Under the pieces are notes generated by a model that saw only the letters and a list, made by a program, of their open reading frames with translations, was not told the DNA's origin and ran no database searches. This document shows, piece by piece, positions 27,092 through 36,305 of a stretch of DNA of 64,000 bases; position 1 is the first letter of the stretch; the number at the start of each line of letters is the position of its first letter. Source of the DNA: Novipirellula artificiosorum (lineage in GTDB: Bacteria > Planctomycetota > Planctomycetia > Pirellulales > Pirellulaceae); contig NZ_SJPV01000006.1 in NCBI RefSeq assembly GCF_007860135.1, positions 186,001 to 250,000 of the forward strand, read 5' to 3'. A program made the position numbers and the translations under genes.

Positions 27092-29083
27092 ATGAAACGG
27101 ATGCCTGTTGACCGTTTGTTGCTGCGTCCATTCACTCGATGGACACGTGCCGGTGCTGCTGCTTTCGTTGTGCTCGGCTGGCTGCCGTTTTGCCTTGCGG
27201 TTGACGATCCCGCGCCGCGAAACCCTCTGCGGCCAAGGCAGCCGTTGCCCGCTGAGATTTCCATCGGTCACCCCATCGTTTTCACCCTGTTACCGATCGG
27301 CGTCGGATTGGACGCTCCGAGCGAAACCCCTCAGCCGATTCCCGGCGATGCGGGCAAGATTGTGTTGCGAAATCCCGAGGGACAGCTGCAGATCTTGACG
27401 GCAGATTTCGAAAGCGCGTGTGATCCGTCGGTTTCGGCGGATGGGCAAAGGCTGCTGTTTGCTGGCCGCGTCCGCGACAAGGATCCTTGGAACATCTTTG
27501 AGCTAACCCTTGCCACCCAGGCTGTCCGGCAAATCACCCACCGGGCTAGCGATTGCCGCAGCCCATGCTACCAATCCACTTTGTTCACCTTGGATTCACC
27601 GGAACCTTGGTACCAAATCACCTTTCTTAGCAGTGAGCCGGAGGAATGCAACGATGACGGATCTTCACCGGCCGCACATCTGTATTCGTGCAAGTTGGAT
27701 GGGACGACCATTCGGCGATTGACCTTCAACTTGTCGAGCGACCTTGATCCGTGGTTGATGTCCGATGGCCGGCTGTTGCACGCCAGTTGGCAGCGAGCCC
27801 GATTGGATCACGGAAACTCGGGTTACATGGGCTTGTTCGCGGTCAATATCGATGGAATCGATTTCTCGCGTTACGGCCAACAGGCGGGCAAGCGTTTCAA
27901 ACGGATGCCATGCGTCGGTGATCACGGATTGGTTCTGTTTGTGGAATCGGATGATCGAAGACGCGACGGTTCGGGGTGCTTGGGATCCGTCACCGAGCGA
28001 CGACCGCTACACAGTTACCAGTCGCTGACGACACCTGCCGATGGCCGGTATCACTCGCCATCACCGCTACCGGGCGGAAAGTTTTTGGTTTCGCACCGTG
28101 CCGCGGGCGATTCCACTTCGAGCTACGGCATCTACCGCTACGATCCGAACCAAGGTCGTCGCGAACGACTCGTCGATGATCCGGCCGTTCATGAAGTGCA
28201 AGCTCGCGTGATCCGGCCCTCCCAGCGGGCCGATGGACGAAGCACCGTGGTTGACGATCTGGATCCGATTGGAGGCTTGTATTGCCTCAATGTCGGAATC
28301 AACGATCTTGAGCATCCGGAGCTGCTCTTTCCCCAATCGGCAAAACGACTTCGAGTGCTCGAGGGCGTTCCGCCGCAGCAGGACAAAAACGACCCTGACG
28401 CCAACGTCGTGCAGCTAGCTCGACGGCGTATCTTGGGTGAAACGGATTTGGCGAAGGATGGTTCGTTTAAGGTCGAAATCCCCGCGAACACCGCCATTGA
28501 ATTGCAACTGCTTGGCCAGGATGGCATGGCCCTTCGGAGTTGCGGTTGGATCTGGTCCAAGAACCACGAATCCCGTGGCTGCATTGGATGCCATGAAGAT
28601 GGTGAACTGACGCCGGAAAACGGTCTTGTCGACGGAGTCGCGGCAGCGGCGGTTTCCATGACCGCGCCCGCAAAGGACCGCCCCGCAATTCGCTTTCGGC
28701 TGGACATTGCTCCTCTCTTGCAAACGAGTTGCACCCCTTGTCATTCGGACCAGGGGGCTTTGCCACGATTAAGCGTCGACGACATTCAAGACGATGCATC
28801 GTTGCGATCGCTGTACCAGACCTTACTAAAACGCGACCCAGCGACCGATCATTTCCAGTACATTCAACCTGGCAAGGCGAGAACCAGTCCGCTGGTGTGG
28901 CACTTGCTAGGCCGAAACACCTCGCAGCCTTGGGATGCTGCTACCCAGGACGCGATCGTCAAGCCCATGAATCCGCCGGATAGCGCGTCGCAAATCAATA
29001 GAAAATCGCTCACGGATCAAGAGGTCCAGCAAATCATCCTTTGGATTGATTTGGGAGCCTGCTGGGATCACCCCGACCCCTAA
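27092..29083 (+). CDS. HzsA-like secreted protein with two c-type haem sites
   Basis: A 663-residue exported protein. It has a signal peptide (about 1-36), a TolB/WD40-like beta-propeller (about 85-400; repeats such as DPSVSADGQRLLFAGR), a middle domain resembling that of hydrazine synthase subunit alpha, and two covalent-haem motifs, CIGCH (497-501) and CTPCH (547-551), before a cytochrome-like end. Planctomycetes that do not make hydrazine often carry such HzsA-related proteins, so anammox activity is not implied. It is the first gene of a tight operon; the next start is 3 bases after its stop. Confidence 0.75.
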   Translation: MKRMPVDRLLLRPFTRWTRAGAAAFVVLGWLPFCLAVDDPAPRNPLRPRQPLPAEISIGHPIVFTLLPIGVGLDAPSETPQPIPGDAGKIVLRNPEGQLQILTADFESACDPSVSADGQRLLFAGRVRDKDPWNIFELTLATQAVRQITHRASDCRSPCYQSTLFTLDSPEPWYQITFLSSEPEECNDDGSSPAAHLYSCKLDGTTIRRLTFNLSSDLDPWLMSDGRLLHASWQRARLDHGNSGYMGLFAVNIDGIDFSRYGQQAGKRFKRMPCVGDHGLVLFVESDDRRRDGSGCLGSVTERRPLHSYQSLTTPADGRYHSPSPLPGGKFLVSHRAAGDSTSSYGIYRYDPNQGRRERLVDDPAVHEVQARVIRPSQRADGRSTVVDDLDPIGGLYCLNVGINDLEHPELLFPQSAKRLRVLEGVPPQQDKNDPDANVVQLARRRILGETDLAKDGSFKVEIPANTAIELQLLGQDGMALRSCGWIWSKNHESRGCIGCHEDGELTPENGLVDGVAAAAVSMTAPAKDRPAIRFRLDIAPLLQTSCTPCHSDQGALPRLSVDDIQDDASLRSLYQTLLKRDPATDHFQYIQPGKARTSPLVWHLLGRNTSQPWDAATQDAIVKPMNPPDSASQINRKSLTDQEVQQIILWIDLGACWDHPDP

Positions 29084-29086
29084 ACC

Positions 29087-30742
29087 ATGAGAGACAAATT
29101 GAATCGAACCCGCTACGTCAAAATCAATCTCATCGTACTTGTCGCGAGTTGGCTGATGACGACTGCGCAGGCAGCCGATTTGCCGACCTTCCATGACGCA
29201 ACCGACGAGGCGGGGATCGTTTGCAAGCACAGTTTCGGCGACTTCGAACTTGACAACATTGTCGAAGGCACTGGCGCGGGGGCAATGTTCTTCGACTATG
29301 ACAATGACGGATGGCTCGACATCTATCTGCCCAATGGATCTTGGCTATCCGAAGTCAACGACAACCGCGGTCGTTCGCTACGCGGCAAGCTTAAGAATCA
29401 TTTGTATCGAAACAAACGAGATGGCACGTTCGAAGATGTGACCGATCGCGCAGGCGTTGGCGATGAAAGCTATAGCTTGGGCTGCTCTGCCGCGGATTTT
29501 GACGATGACGGGGATCAAGATCTGTATGTGCTGAACTATAACGAGAACGTCTTCTATCAAAACAACGGCGACGGGACCTTTACCGACATCTCCGTGGCTT
29601 CGGGGCTGAATGTCGCTTCGTGGAGCCTCTGTGCGCCATGGTTCGACTACGACAGCGACGGTGACTTGGATGTGTTCGTCGCCAACTACTTGCAGTATGA
29701 CGGTGGAAAGTTCCGTTCGTTCTACGCCGCAGCCGGCTATCCTGGACCGCTCAGCTACCCGGGCAGCAGCGACATGCTGTTTGAAAACAATGGGGATGGC
29801 ACGTTTACGGATGTTTCGGTAAAGGCCGGCGTGTCAAACCCCGACGGACGCGGGATGAGTGCTGCGATTAGCGATCTCGACGGCGATGGGCGACTGGATA
29901 TCTATGTCGCCAATGATGCGATGGAAAATTACTACTATCGCAACCAAGGCGATGGCACGTTCGCCAACGAAGGACTGTTCCGAGGGCTGGCGTTTGGCGA
30001 AGGGGGCCAGGGCGTCTCGTCGATGGGGCCAACCATCGGAGACGTCGATCGTGATTCCAAACCTGATATTTACATTCCCGACATGGGCTACGGTTGCTTG
30101 CTGATGAACCGGGGGAGCATGTTTGAAGACTTCACCTCGCAAGGCAACTTGGCCATCGTCTGCGGCCAATACACCGGATGGGGCGGCGTGCTGACCGACT
30201 ATGACAACGATGGTTACTTGGATATTTTTGTGGCCAACGGAAACGCGCATCATGAGTACTCCGAAGAGGACGTTCTGATGCACAACGATGGCACGGGACG
30301 CTTTGTCGATGTGGCTCTGCAATCCGGAGATTACTTCCACCAAAAATATGTGGGCCGGGGGGCGACCTTCGGTGACTATGACAACGACGGTGACATGGAT
30401 TTGTTGGTGGTCAATGTCAACGATCGACCCCGGCTGTTGCGAAACGATGGCGGCAACACAAGACATTGGTTGAGAGTGACACCGATGCGTGCCGGCGGAA
30501 AATCCTATGCATTCGGAGCGACCGTGGTCGTGGAAACCGATTGGATCAAGCAGGTTGCAACGATGATGCCCGTCAATGGCTATCTGTCGCAAGGAGATCC
30601 ACGTCTGCTGTTCGGACTCGCTGACACGGAAACCGTCAAACGCGTGGAGGTGATTTGGCCCGACGGAACGAAAACGGAGCAAACCAACTTGAAGAGCAAC
30701 CAAAGTTTGGTGATCACGCAAGACTCGGAATCGGGCCAGTAG
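29087..30742 (+). CDS. CRTAC1-like FG-GAP/VCBS-repeat protein with ASPIC/UnbV end
   Basis: A 551-residue exported protein with a signal peptide (about 1-30). At least seven FG-GAP/VCBS blades with the calcium-binding pattern FDYDNDGWLDIY or DFDDDGDQDLYV make a seven-bladed propeller. The last 90 residues (RHWLRVTPMRAGGKSYAFG to VIWPDGTKTEQ) are the ASPIC/UnbV module of CRTAC1 proteins. It is probably a calcium-stabilised binding scaffold with no enzyme activity. It is the second gene of the operon, 3 bp after the HzsA-like gene and 8 bp before the cytochrome. Confidence 0.85.
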   Translation: MRDKLNRTRYVKINLIVLVASWLMTTAQAADLPTFHDATDEAGIVCKHSFGDFELDNIVEGTGAGAMFFDYDNDGWLDIYLPNGSWLSEVNDNRGRSLRGKLKNHLYRNKRDGTFEDVTDRAGVGDESYSLGCSAADFDDDGDQDLYVLNYNENVFYQNNGDGTFTDISVASGLNVASWSLCAPWFDYDSDGDLDVFVANYLQYDGGKFRSFYAAAGYPGPLSYPGSSDMLFENNGDGTFTDVSVKAGVSNPDGRGMSAAISDLDGDGRLDIYVANDAMENYYYRNQGDGTFANEGLFRGLAFGEGGQGVSSMGPTIGDVDRDSKPDIYIPDMGYGCLLMNRGSMFEDFTSQGNLAIVCGQYTGWGGVLTDYDNDGYLDIFVANGNAHHEYSEEDVLMHNDGTGRFVDVALQSGDYFHQKYVGRGATFGDYDNDGDMDLLVVNVNDRPRLLRNDGGNTRHWLRVTPMRAGGKSYAFGATVVVETDWIKQVATMMPVNGYLSQGDPRLLFGLADTETVKRVEVIWPDGTKTEQTNLKSNQSLVITQDSESGQ

Positions 30743-30750
30743 GGAAAACC

Positions 30751-33612
30751 ATGTCAACGCGAATCACGACTCCGACTTCTTTGTTGATCTTGATCTGGGG
30801 TGTTGCCGCCCTCAGCAGCGCGAACGGCCAAGACAAGCATCCCGTTTACGTCGGCGGCGCGGTCTGTGCCGAGTGCCATTCCGGACCCTCGATGGGCCAT
30901 CAGTTCAGCAAGTGGTTGCAGAGTAAACACGCGCAGGCTTACGCATCGTTGGCGAAGCCCGAAGCACGTGAAATCACTGAATTGTCGGGAATCCCGATCG
31001 AACCGCAAAAATCAACGCTCTGTTTGGGCTGTCATACCACTGGCGTTCGTGCCGAAGATTGGGAGAAGGATCCCACGTTTGTCGCCGAAGATGGAATTCA
31101 ATGCGAACGATGCCATGGTCCAGGCAGCGAGTATGCCAACATGGACACCATGACCGATCGTCGAGCGGCGCGGGAAGCGGGATTGATGATGCCCAGCGGT
31201 AACGACTGCATGGGCTGTCATCGTGCGAAGGGATCACACGATGCAGTGCTTGGCCCCAACCACTTCGATCTTGCGCAAGCCTTGCAAGACATTCACCACC
31301 CGACACCTGACGATTGGACGGTCGAAGCATCGATGCCGACACCCGATTTCGATCATGCCTCGGTCGATGCCATGCTAACCGGCTCGGTCACGTGTGCCAA
31401 ATGCCACGAAGGCCCCGACCAGGGGCAGCAGTTTAGCAAGTGGACCCTAAGCGGCCATGCGCGCAGTTACGCAACGCTCAGCACCCCACGCGCCTACGAA
31501 ATTGCCGCCGAAAAGGGAATCGACAACCCGCAAGAAAACGAAGATTGCTTGAGCTGCCACACGACCGCGTTCCATACACCCGCCTCCGGTGCACTCGACA
31601 GCTTTCGCCTAAGTGAGGGAGTCGGCTGCGAAGCATGCCACGGAGCGGGAAGCGAACATGTCGAGCTTGCAGCAAGTGCGACCTCGGACGACTCGATCCT
31701 TCCCCGATTACCCAAGGCTACCGAGCAATCCTGTCGGGTATGTCACGCCGGAGCCCACGGGAAAACCTTTGATTTCCAGACGGCACTCAACAAAATCGCT
31801 CATCCCAAGACACCCGAAGCATCTAGGCAACCGATTCGCTACAAGACGCCGCTCAACATGGCGATCAGTCCCAGCGGCGAGGAGTTGTATGTGGCCTGCG
31901 AGGCGTCGGACACGGTGATCGTGATTGACACTGAAACCCAAAAAAGAGTTGCTGAAATCGCGGTAGGGGGGCAACCCCATGATGTCACCTTCGCGCCCAG
32001 TGGAGCCACCGCGTATGTCAGCAATCGCTTGGAGGATTCGGTCAGTGAAATTGACGTTCGAACACGTACCGTTTGCTCAACCTTTCCCGTTGGTGACGAG
32101 CCCCATGGTTTGTTGACCGACCGCGAGGGTCAAACGCTGTTTGTTTTGAATACCTCCTCAGGTACGGTATCGGTCGTCGACACCCAAACCCGTACGATTG
32201 AGAAAACTTTGGCGGCAAGTCGCAATCCATGGTCCTTGGCACTTTCACCGGATGGCAGCCACGTCGCGATCACGAACAACTTGTCTCGGTTCGTGCCGTT
32301 TCGTCATCCGTCTCAATCCGAGGTCACGCGCATTCACACCGCGACACATCAGATCGACCAACGGGACACCGTGGTCGGAGCAAACCTGATGATGGGAATC
32401 GATTGGCACCCCAGCGGTCGTTTCGCCCTGGCAACCAACAATCGCAGCAAAAACCTCGTTCCCATGACTCGACTGCTGCAAGGTTGGACCTTAACCAATG
32501 GATTGGCCATCATTTGGGCCGATGGGCGTATCGACCAAGTGCTGTTGGATGAACCGAACCTGTGTTTTCCCGACCCCACAGATGTCGCAATCACTCCCGA
32601 TGGGAAATGGGCGCTGGTCACCAGCAGCGGTTCCGACCGCGTGGCGGTGGTCGATATCCATCGAATGATCGAGATGCTCGAGAACGCGTCCGACGACGAG
32701 CGCGAGCACGTCTTCCCCAACCACCTTGGCAAACCGACCGAGTTTGTTGTCGCCAGTATCCCCACCGGAATCAGCCCCCGCGGCGTCGTGGTCTCGGCCG
32801 ATGGCAGCACCGCATACGTGGCCAATTGTTTGGACGATTCCGTGACGGTGATCGATGTCGCGTCGCGCACCGCGACGGCAACGATTGATCTGGGGGGCCC
32901 AAAACAGATCACGCTGGCGCGAAAAGGAGAACGGCTCTTTCACAGTGCGGACATTACGTTTCATCGTCAGTTTTCTTGTCACTCGTGTCATCCCGACGGC
33001 CATGTGGACGGGGTCACCTATGACATCGAACCCGATGGCATCGGCATCAGTCCCGTGGACAACCGGACCTTGCGAGGCATTCTTGATACCGCGCCGTTCA
33101 AGTGGGAAGGCACGAACCCCAGTTTAAAACGCCAATGCGGCCCCCGTTTGTCGGTCTTCTTCACGCGTATCGAGCCCTTCACACCCGAGCAGTTGGAGGC
33201 GTTGGACTATTACATTTGCACCATCCCGCGTCCTCCAAACCGTTACCGTCCCCTGGGAGCACCGCTGACCGAAGCCCAGCGCCGCGGGAAGGGGGTCTTC
33301 GAGCGTGAGAAGCGAGCCAATGGTAGCCCGATCCCCAAGGACCGCCGCTGTGTCACGTGTCACTTCCCACCGCTGTACACCGACCGAAGTTTGCACAACG
33401 TCGGGACGCAGATGCCATCGGATCGCGATGCGGAGTTTGACACGCCTCACTTGAACAATATTTACGATTCAGCGCCTTACCTGCACAATGGAATCGCGCC
33501 GACATTGGAAGAGATCTGGACGCGGTACAATCCGCATGACCAACACGGCGTCACCAATGATCTGACCAAAGATCAATTGAACGATTTGATCGAGTATCTC
33601 AATACGTTATAG
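30751..33612 (+). CDS. Ten-CxxCH cytochrome: duplicated c554-like region, YVTN propeller, dihaem peroxidase-like end
   Basis: A 953-residue exported protein with a signal peptide (1-27) from the ATG at 30751; the frame is open back to 30655 inside the previous gene. Eight CxxCH sites form two four-haem modules, at residues 39, 91, 118, 153 and 215, 266, 293, 328, with almost equal spacing (52/27/35 and 51/27/35) and shared flanks (QFSKW in both), so the module was duplicated. Residues 345-735 are YVTN-type propeller blades (GEELYVACEASDTVIVID). Two more sites, at 743 and 867, with NRTLRGILDTAPFKWEG and PYLHNGIAPTLEE, match dihaem cytochrome-c peroxidase/MauG-type ends. It is presumably a periplasmic electron carrier or oxidoreductase. 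Confidence 0.88.
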   Translation: MSTRITTPTSLLILIWGVAALSSANGQDKHPVYVGGAVCAECHSGPSMGHQFSKWLQSKHAQAYASLAKPEAREITELSGIPIEPQKSTLCLGCHTTGVRAEDWEKDPTFVAEDGIQCERCHGPGSEYANMDTMTDRRAAREAGLMMPSGNDCMGCHRAKGSHDAVLGPNHFDLAQALQDIHHPTPDDWTVEASMPTPDFDHASVDAMLTGSVTCAKCHEGPDQGQQFSKWTLSGHARSYATLSTPRAYEIAAEKGIDNPQENEDCLSCHTTAFHTPASGALDSFRLSEGVGCEACHGAGSEHVELAASATSDDSILPRLPKATEQSCRVCHAGAHGKTFDFQTALNKIAHPKTPEASRQPIRYKTPLNMAISPSGEELYVACEASDTVIVIDTETQKRVAEIAVGGQPHDVTFAPSGATAYVSNRLEDSVSEIDVRTRTVCSTFPVGDEPHGLLTDREGQTLFVLNTSSGTVSVVDTQTRTIEKTLAASRNPWSLALSPDGSHVAITNNLSRFVPFRHPSQSEVTRIHTATHQIDQRDTVVGANLMMGIDWHPSGRFALATNNRSKNLVPMTRLLQGWTLTNGLAIIWADGRIDQVLLDEPNLCFPDPTDVAITPDGKWALVTSSGSDRVAVVDIHRMIEMLENASDDEREHVFPNHLGKPTEFVVASIPTGISPRGVVVSADGSTAYVANCLDDSVTVIDVASRTATATIDLGGPKQITLARKGERLFHSADITFHRQFSCHSCHPDGHVDGVTYDIEPDGIGISPVDNRTLRGILDTAPFKWEGTNPSLKRQCGPRLSVFFTRIEPFTPEQLEALDYYICTIPRPPNRYRPLGAPLTEAQRRGKGVFEREKRANGSPIPKDRRCVTCHFPPLYTDRSLHNVGTQMPSDRDAEFDTPHLNNIYDSAPYLHNGIAPTLEEIWTRYNPHDQHGVTNDLTKDQLNDLIEYLNTL

Positions 33613-33642
33613 GCACACCCCGGTTCCTCTTTGGAGTTTTTT

Positions 33643-34842
33643 ATGGCGACTTTATCGGAGACGCTTCCTGGTCTTAAAGCGATGGCGTGTTTGGCGGTTG
33701 CGTTGCTGATGCATCCAGTAGCGAGTGAAGGTCAGGTCGCGGTGGGTGCCGATCCCAACCCGGTCGCGACACCCTCCGACCCGGGGATGCCCTACGTCTA
33801 TACGAATTGGAAGCACTTGACGGTTGCCGAGGGGCTTCCCAACGATCATGTATTTGCTGTGAAAGCGACCGATTCAAAAGTTTGGATCGGAACCGAAAAT
33901 GGACTGGCATGTTACGATAAGAAGACTCAACAGATTCAAAGCTGGCAGGAGGAAGAGGGTTTGCCTTGGCGTGTTGTTTCCGCTCTGGAAATTGATCCAA
34001 GCACAGGCGATCTTTGGATTGGACTGTTTGGTGGCGGGCTGGCACGTTTCAGCGGCGGCCATTTTGAGCATTGGAACCAATTGAACAGCGGCTTGGTGAA
34101 CGATGTCGTGTACGGAGTAGCGATCGAAAATGGTAACGTCTGGGCGGCTACCACCGCCGGGGCCAGTCGCTACAACACCGAAACCGGGCAATGGACGATC
34201 TTTAACGAGAAGAACGCTCCGATGGAAGAGATTTGGAACTACGGCGTTTCGACCGGAAATGGCAAGGTCTATCTTGGCGTTTGGGGGAGCGGTGTGTTGG
34301 AATATGATCTCGCCACCGAACAATGGAAGGACTACTTGGATCCCGACGGTGAAATGGAAATCGACCTCTATCGTGATGACGGCATCGTCCATGTGATCAC
34401 CACCGGAACCAGTAGCGCGGACGGGATCTTATGGGTCTCGACCTATTTTGGTATGTCCCGTTACGACGGACGCAATTGGCGTGGCTATTATGCCCACGAA
34501 ACCGGATTGCCGAGTGATTTTGGCAATGCCGTCAAAGGACGTAGTGCCAACGAAGCTTGGTATGCGACCGACCGCGGCGTCGGAGTCGTCACCGATTTCG
34601 CCACGGACACCTGGGTGACCTACACGCAAGACCCTGCCACGCACGGTGGCAAAGCCGTGGTCAAGCGAGGGAGTGAAGTCGTGGCCGAGATCTCGCTCGA
34701 TCGCTGTTTGCCGCACAATTACACGCTGTGTGTTGACTTCAATGGCAACGACGCCTGGGTTGGAACCTCCAAGGGTCTGGCATGGGCGGTCGGCGACGAC
34801 TATTACGTAGGACTTAAGAAAACGGCGAAAGAAAGCAAATGA
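33643..34842 (+). CDS. Exported propeller protein with sensor-type (Reg_prop) repeats, no kinase
   Basis: A protein of about 399 residues from the ATG at 33643, with GGAG seven bases upstream. A signal peptide (about 1-30) is followed by blades like VWIGTENGLACYDKKT, LWIGLFGGGLARFSGG and ILWVSTYFGMSRYDGR, the two-component-regulator propeller repeats normally found in the outer half of hybrid sensor kinases. There is no transmembrane helix, kinase or receiver after them, so the protein is a free propeller. Its stop overlaps the next start (ATGA). Its role in the operon is unknown; a binding or docking part is inferred. Confidence 0.8.
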   Translation: MATLSETLPGLKAMACLAVALLMHPVASEGQVAVGADPNPVATPSDPGMPYVYTNWKHLTVAEGLPNDHVFAVKATDSKVWIGTENGLACYDKKTQQIQSWQEEEGLPWRVVSALEIDPSTGDLWIGLFGGGLARFSGGHFEHWNQLNSGLVNDVVYGVAIENGNVWAATTAGASRYNTETGQWTIFNEKNAPMEEIWNYGVSTGNGKVYLGVWGSGVLEYDLATEQWKDYLDPDGEMEIDLYRDDGIVHVITTGTSSADGILWVSTYFGMSRYDGRNWRGYYAHETGLPSDFGNAVKGRSANEAWYATDRGVGVVTDFATDTWVTYTQDPATHGGKAVVKRGSEVVAEISLDRCLPHNYTLCVDFNGNDAWVGTSKGLAWAVGDDYYVGLKKTAKESK

Positions 34843-36305
34843 GAAACCTCCTTTTTCCAATCCTTGTCTTGCTCCTTCCTGCTTTGGGAATCACCGCCGA
34901 ACCGGAGTCGAGTCCACCAAGTTGGCAACCGCCGATCCCGGTCAGCGAGCACACGATGGAAGTGTTGCGGGCGATCAACGAAGTTGATGCGTATGCCACT
35001 CCCAACCTGGGACTCAAACAGGACGCGTCGTATGCGGAAACGCCAAGCGATGTCTCACCCTTTCGCCATGTCCAAGCGTTTAAGCAGCATTTTCTCGAAC
35101 AGTTGCAATACACCGGGCCTGGGCGTTCCAAGCCAGAGCCAGAGCATGTGGACAGCGTCAAGATAGGCTTCATCGGACCGATTGAAGCGACGGTCTCTGT
35201 CGCAACCGGTGGTCGCAGCCACGAAGAAGCCCTCGGTCAGATGATGCTACAAGGAGCGCAAATCGCTATCGATCATGCAAACGCCGCCGGTGGTTACTTG
35301 CGCCGTGATGTTCCATTTGAATTAGTGGTCCACAATGACAACGGTTTGTGGGGTGCTTCCGGAAACGAATTGGTCGACATGGCGTACAAGGAAAACGTCT
35401 GGGCGGCCCTCGGAACGATCGATGGTGCGAACACCCATATCGCCATTCGGGTTGCCTTGAAAGCAGAGTTGCCAATGATGAATTCGGGCGATACCGATCC
35501 AACGTTCATCGAGACGAATATTCCCTGGGTATTTCGCTGCATCAGCGATGACCGACAAATGAGCTATTTGTTGGTGGATTACCTGTATCGGAAACTGAAC
35601 TTCGACCGAATCGGAATCATTCGGGCGAGCAACCGCTACGGCCGATTTGGAGTGCGTGAGATCCGTGACAGCAGCCGGCGATTGGGCAAACCGATCGTAC
35701 TGGAGATGGCTTACCCGGTCGGCGGTAAAGATTTTTCGTTGCAACTTGAACGGCTCAAACAAGCCGGTGCCCAGGCCGTCGTCCATTGGGGCGATGCCGG
35801 CGACGGCGCCCGAATCCTGAACCAAATGCGAGAGAGGGGCATGGATCAACCCTACTACGCATGCGACCGCTGTGTCGCGGATGAGTTTGTCAAGATTGCT
35901 GGCGACAACGCCGAGGGAGTCACTTGCTTGTATCCTTGGAATCCGAATCGTGATGATGCCCAACTCGCGAAGTTCCGCGAGGATTTCCGGGCACGGTTCG
36001 ACGAAGACCCCGACACCTATTCGGCCCACGGCTACGACGGCATGTCGATGTTGCTCTGGGCCACTCAAGTCGCGGGTTTAAACCGCGCCAAAATCCGCGA
36101 TGTTCTGGCCTACCGCGATTACGCTCACGAACCCTGGCAAGGCGTGACGGGCGAGATCAAACTTAGCGCGGTTCTCGACGACGTGGGGGAGGTGTTCTTG
36201 GCCAAGCGAGAAAATGGCAAATGGAATTTTCTGAGCCGTGACGACCTTGATCTGCCTCGTGGCTACACGCCCGCCCGAGACCGGTCGGCTGGGGAAGACG
36301 AGTGA
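34839..36305 (+). CDS. ABC-type substrate-binding protein, branched-chain amino-acid (Peripla_BP_6) type, first copy
   Basis: A 488-residue exported binding protein. After a signal peptide (about 1-20) comes an unusual polar region (25-110) and then a Leu/Ile/Val-binding-protein fold (112-470), with opening strands IGFIGPIEATVSVATGG and GAQIAIDHANAAGG, and RASNRYGRFGV in the second lobe. The start overlaps the preceding stop by four bases and the stop overlaps the next start. There are no permease or ATPase genes nearby, so it is probably not for import; a sensor or maturation role is possible. Confidence 0.8.
   Translation: MRNLLFPILVLLLPALGITAEPESSPPSWQPPIPVSEHTMEVLRAINEVDAYATPNLGLKQDASYAETPSDVSPFRHVQAFKQHFLEQLQYTGPGRSKPEPEHVDSVKIGFIGPIEATVSVATGGRSHEEALGQMMLQGAQIAIDHANAAGGYLRRDVPFELVVHNDNGLWGASGNELVDMAYKENVWAALGTIDGANTHIAIRVALKAELPMMNSGDTDPTFIETNIPWVFRCISDDRQMSYLLVDYLYRKLNFDRIGIIRASNRYGRFGVREIRDSSRRLGKPIVLEMAYPVGGKDFSLQLERLKQAGAQAVVHWGDAGDGARILNQMRERGMDQPYYACDRCVADEFVKIAGDNAEGVTCLYPWNPNRDDAQLAKFREDFRARFDEDPDTYSAHGYDGMSMLLWATQVAGLNRAKIRDVLAYRDYAHEPWQGVTGEIKLSAVLDDVGEVFLAKRENGKWNFLSRDDLDLPRGYTPARDRSAGEDE

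Noticed and set aside
26750..27271. 173-codon leftward gene before the redox operon
   Set aside because: It overlaps the signal-peptide region of the HzsA-like gene on the other strand and has no recognisable domain.
27092..29083. Evidence of anammox metabolism
   Set aside because: Only an HzsA-related protein is present; the other hydrazine synthase subunits and hydrazine dehydrogenase are absent.
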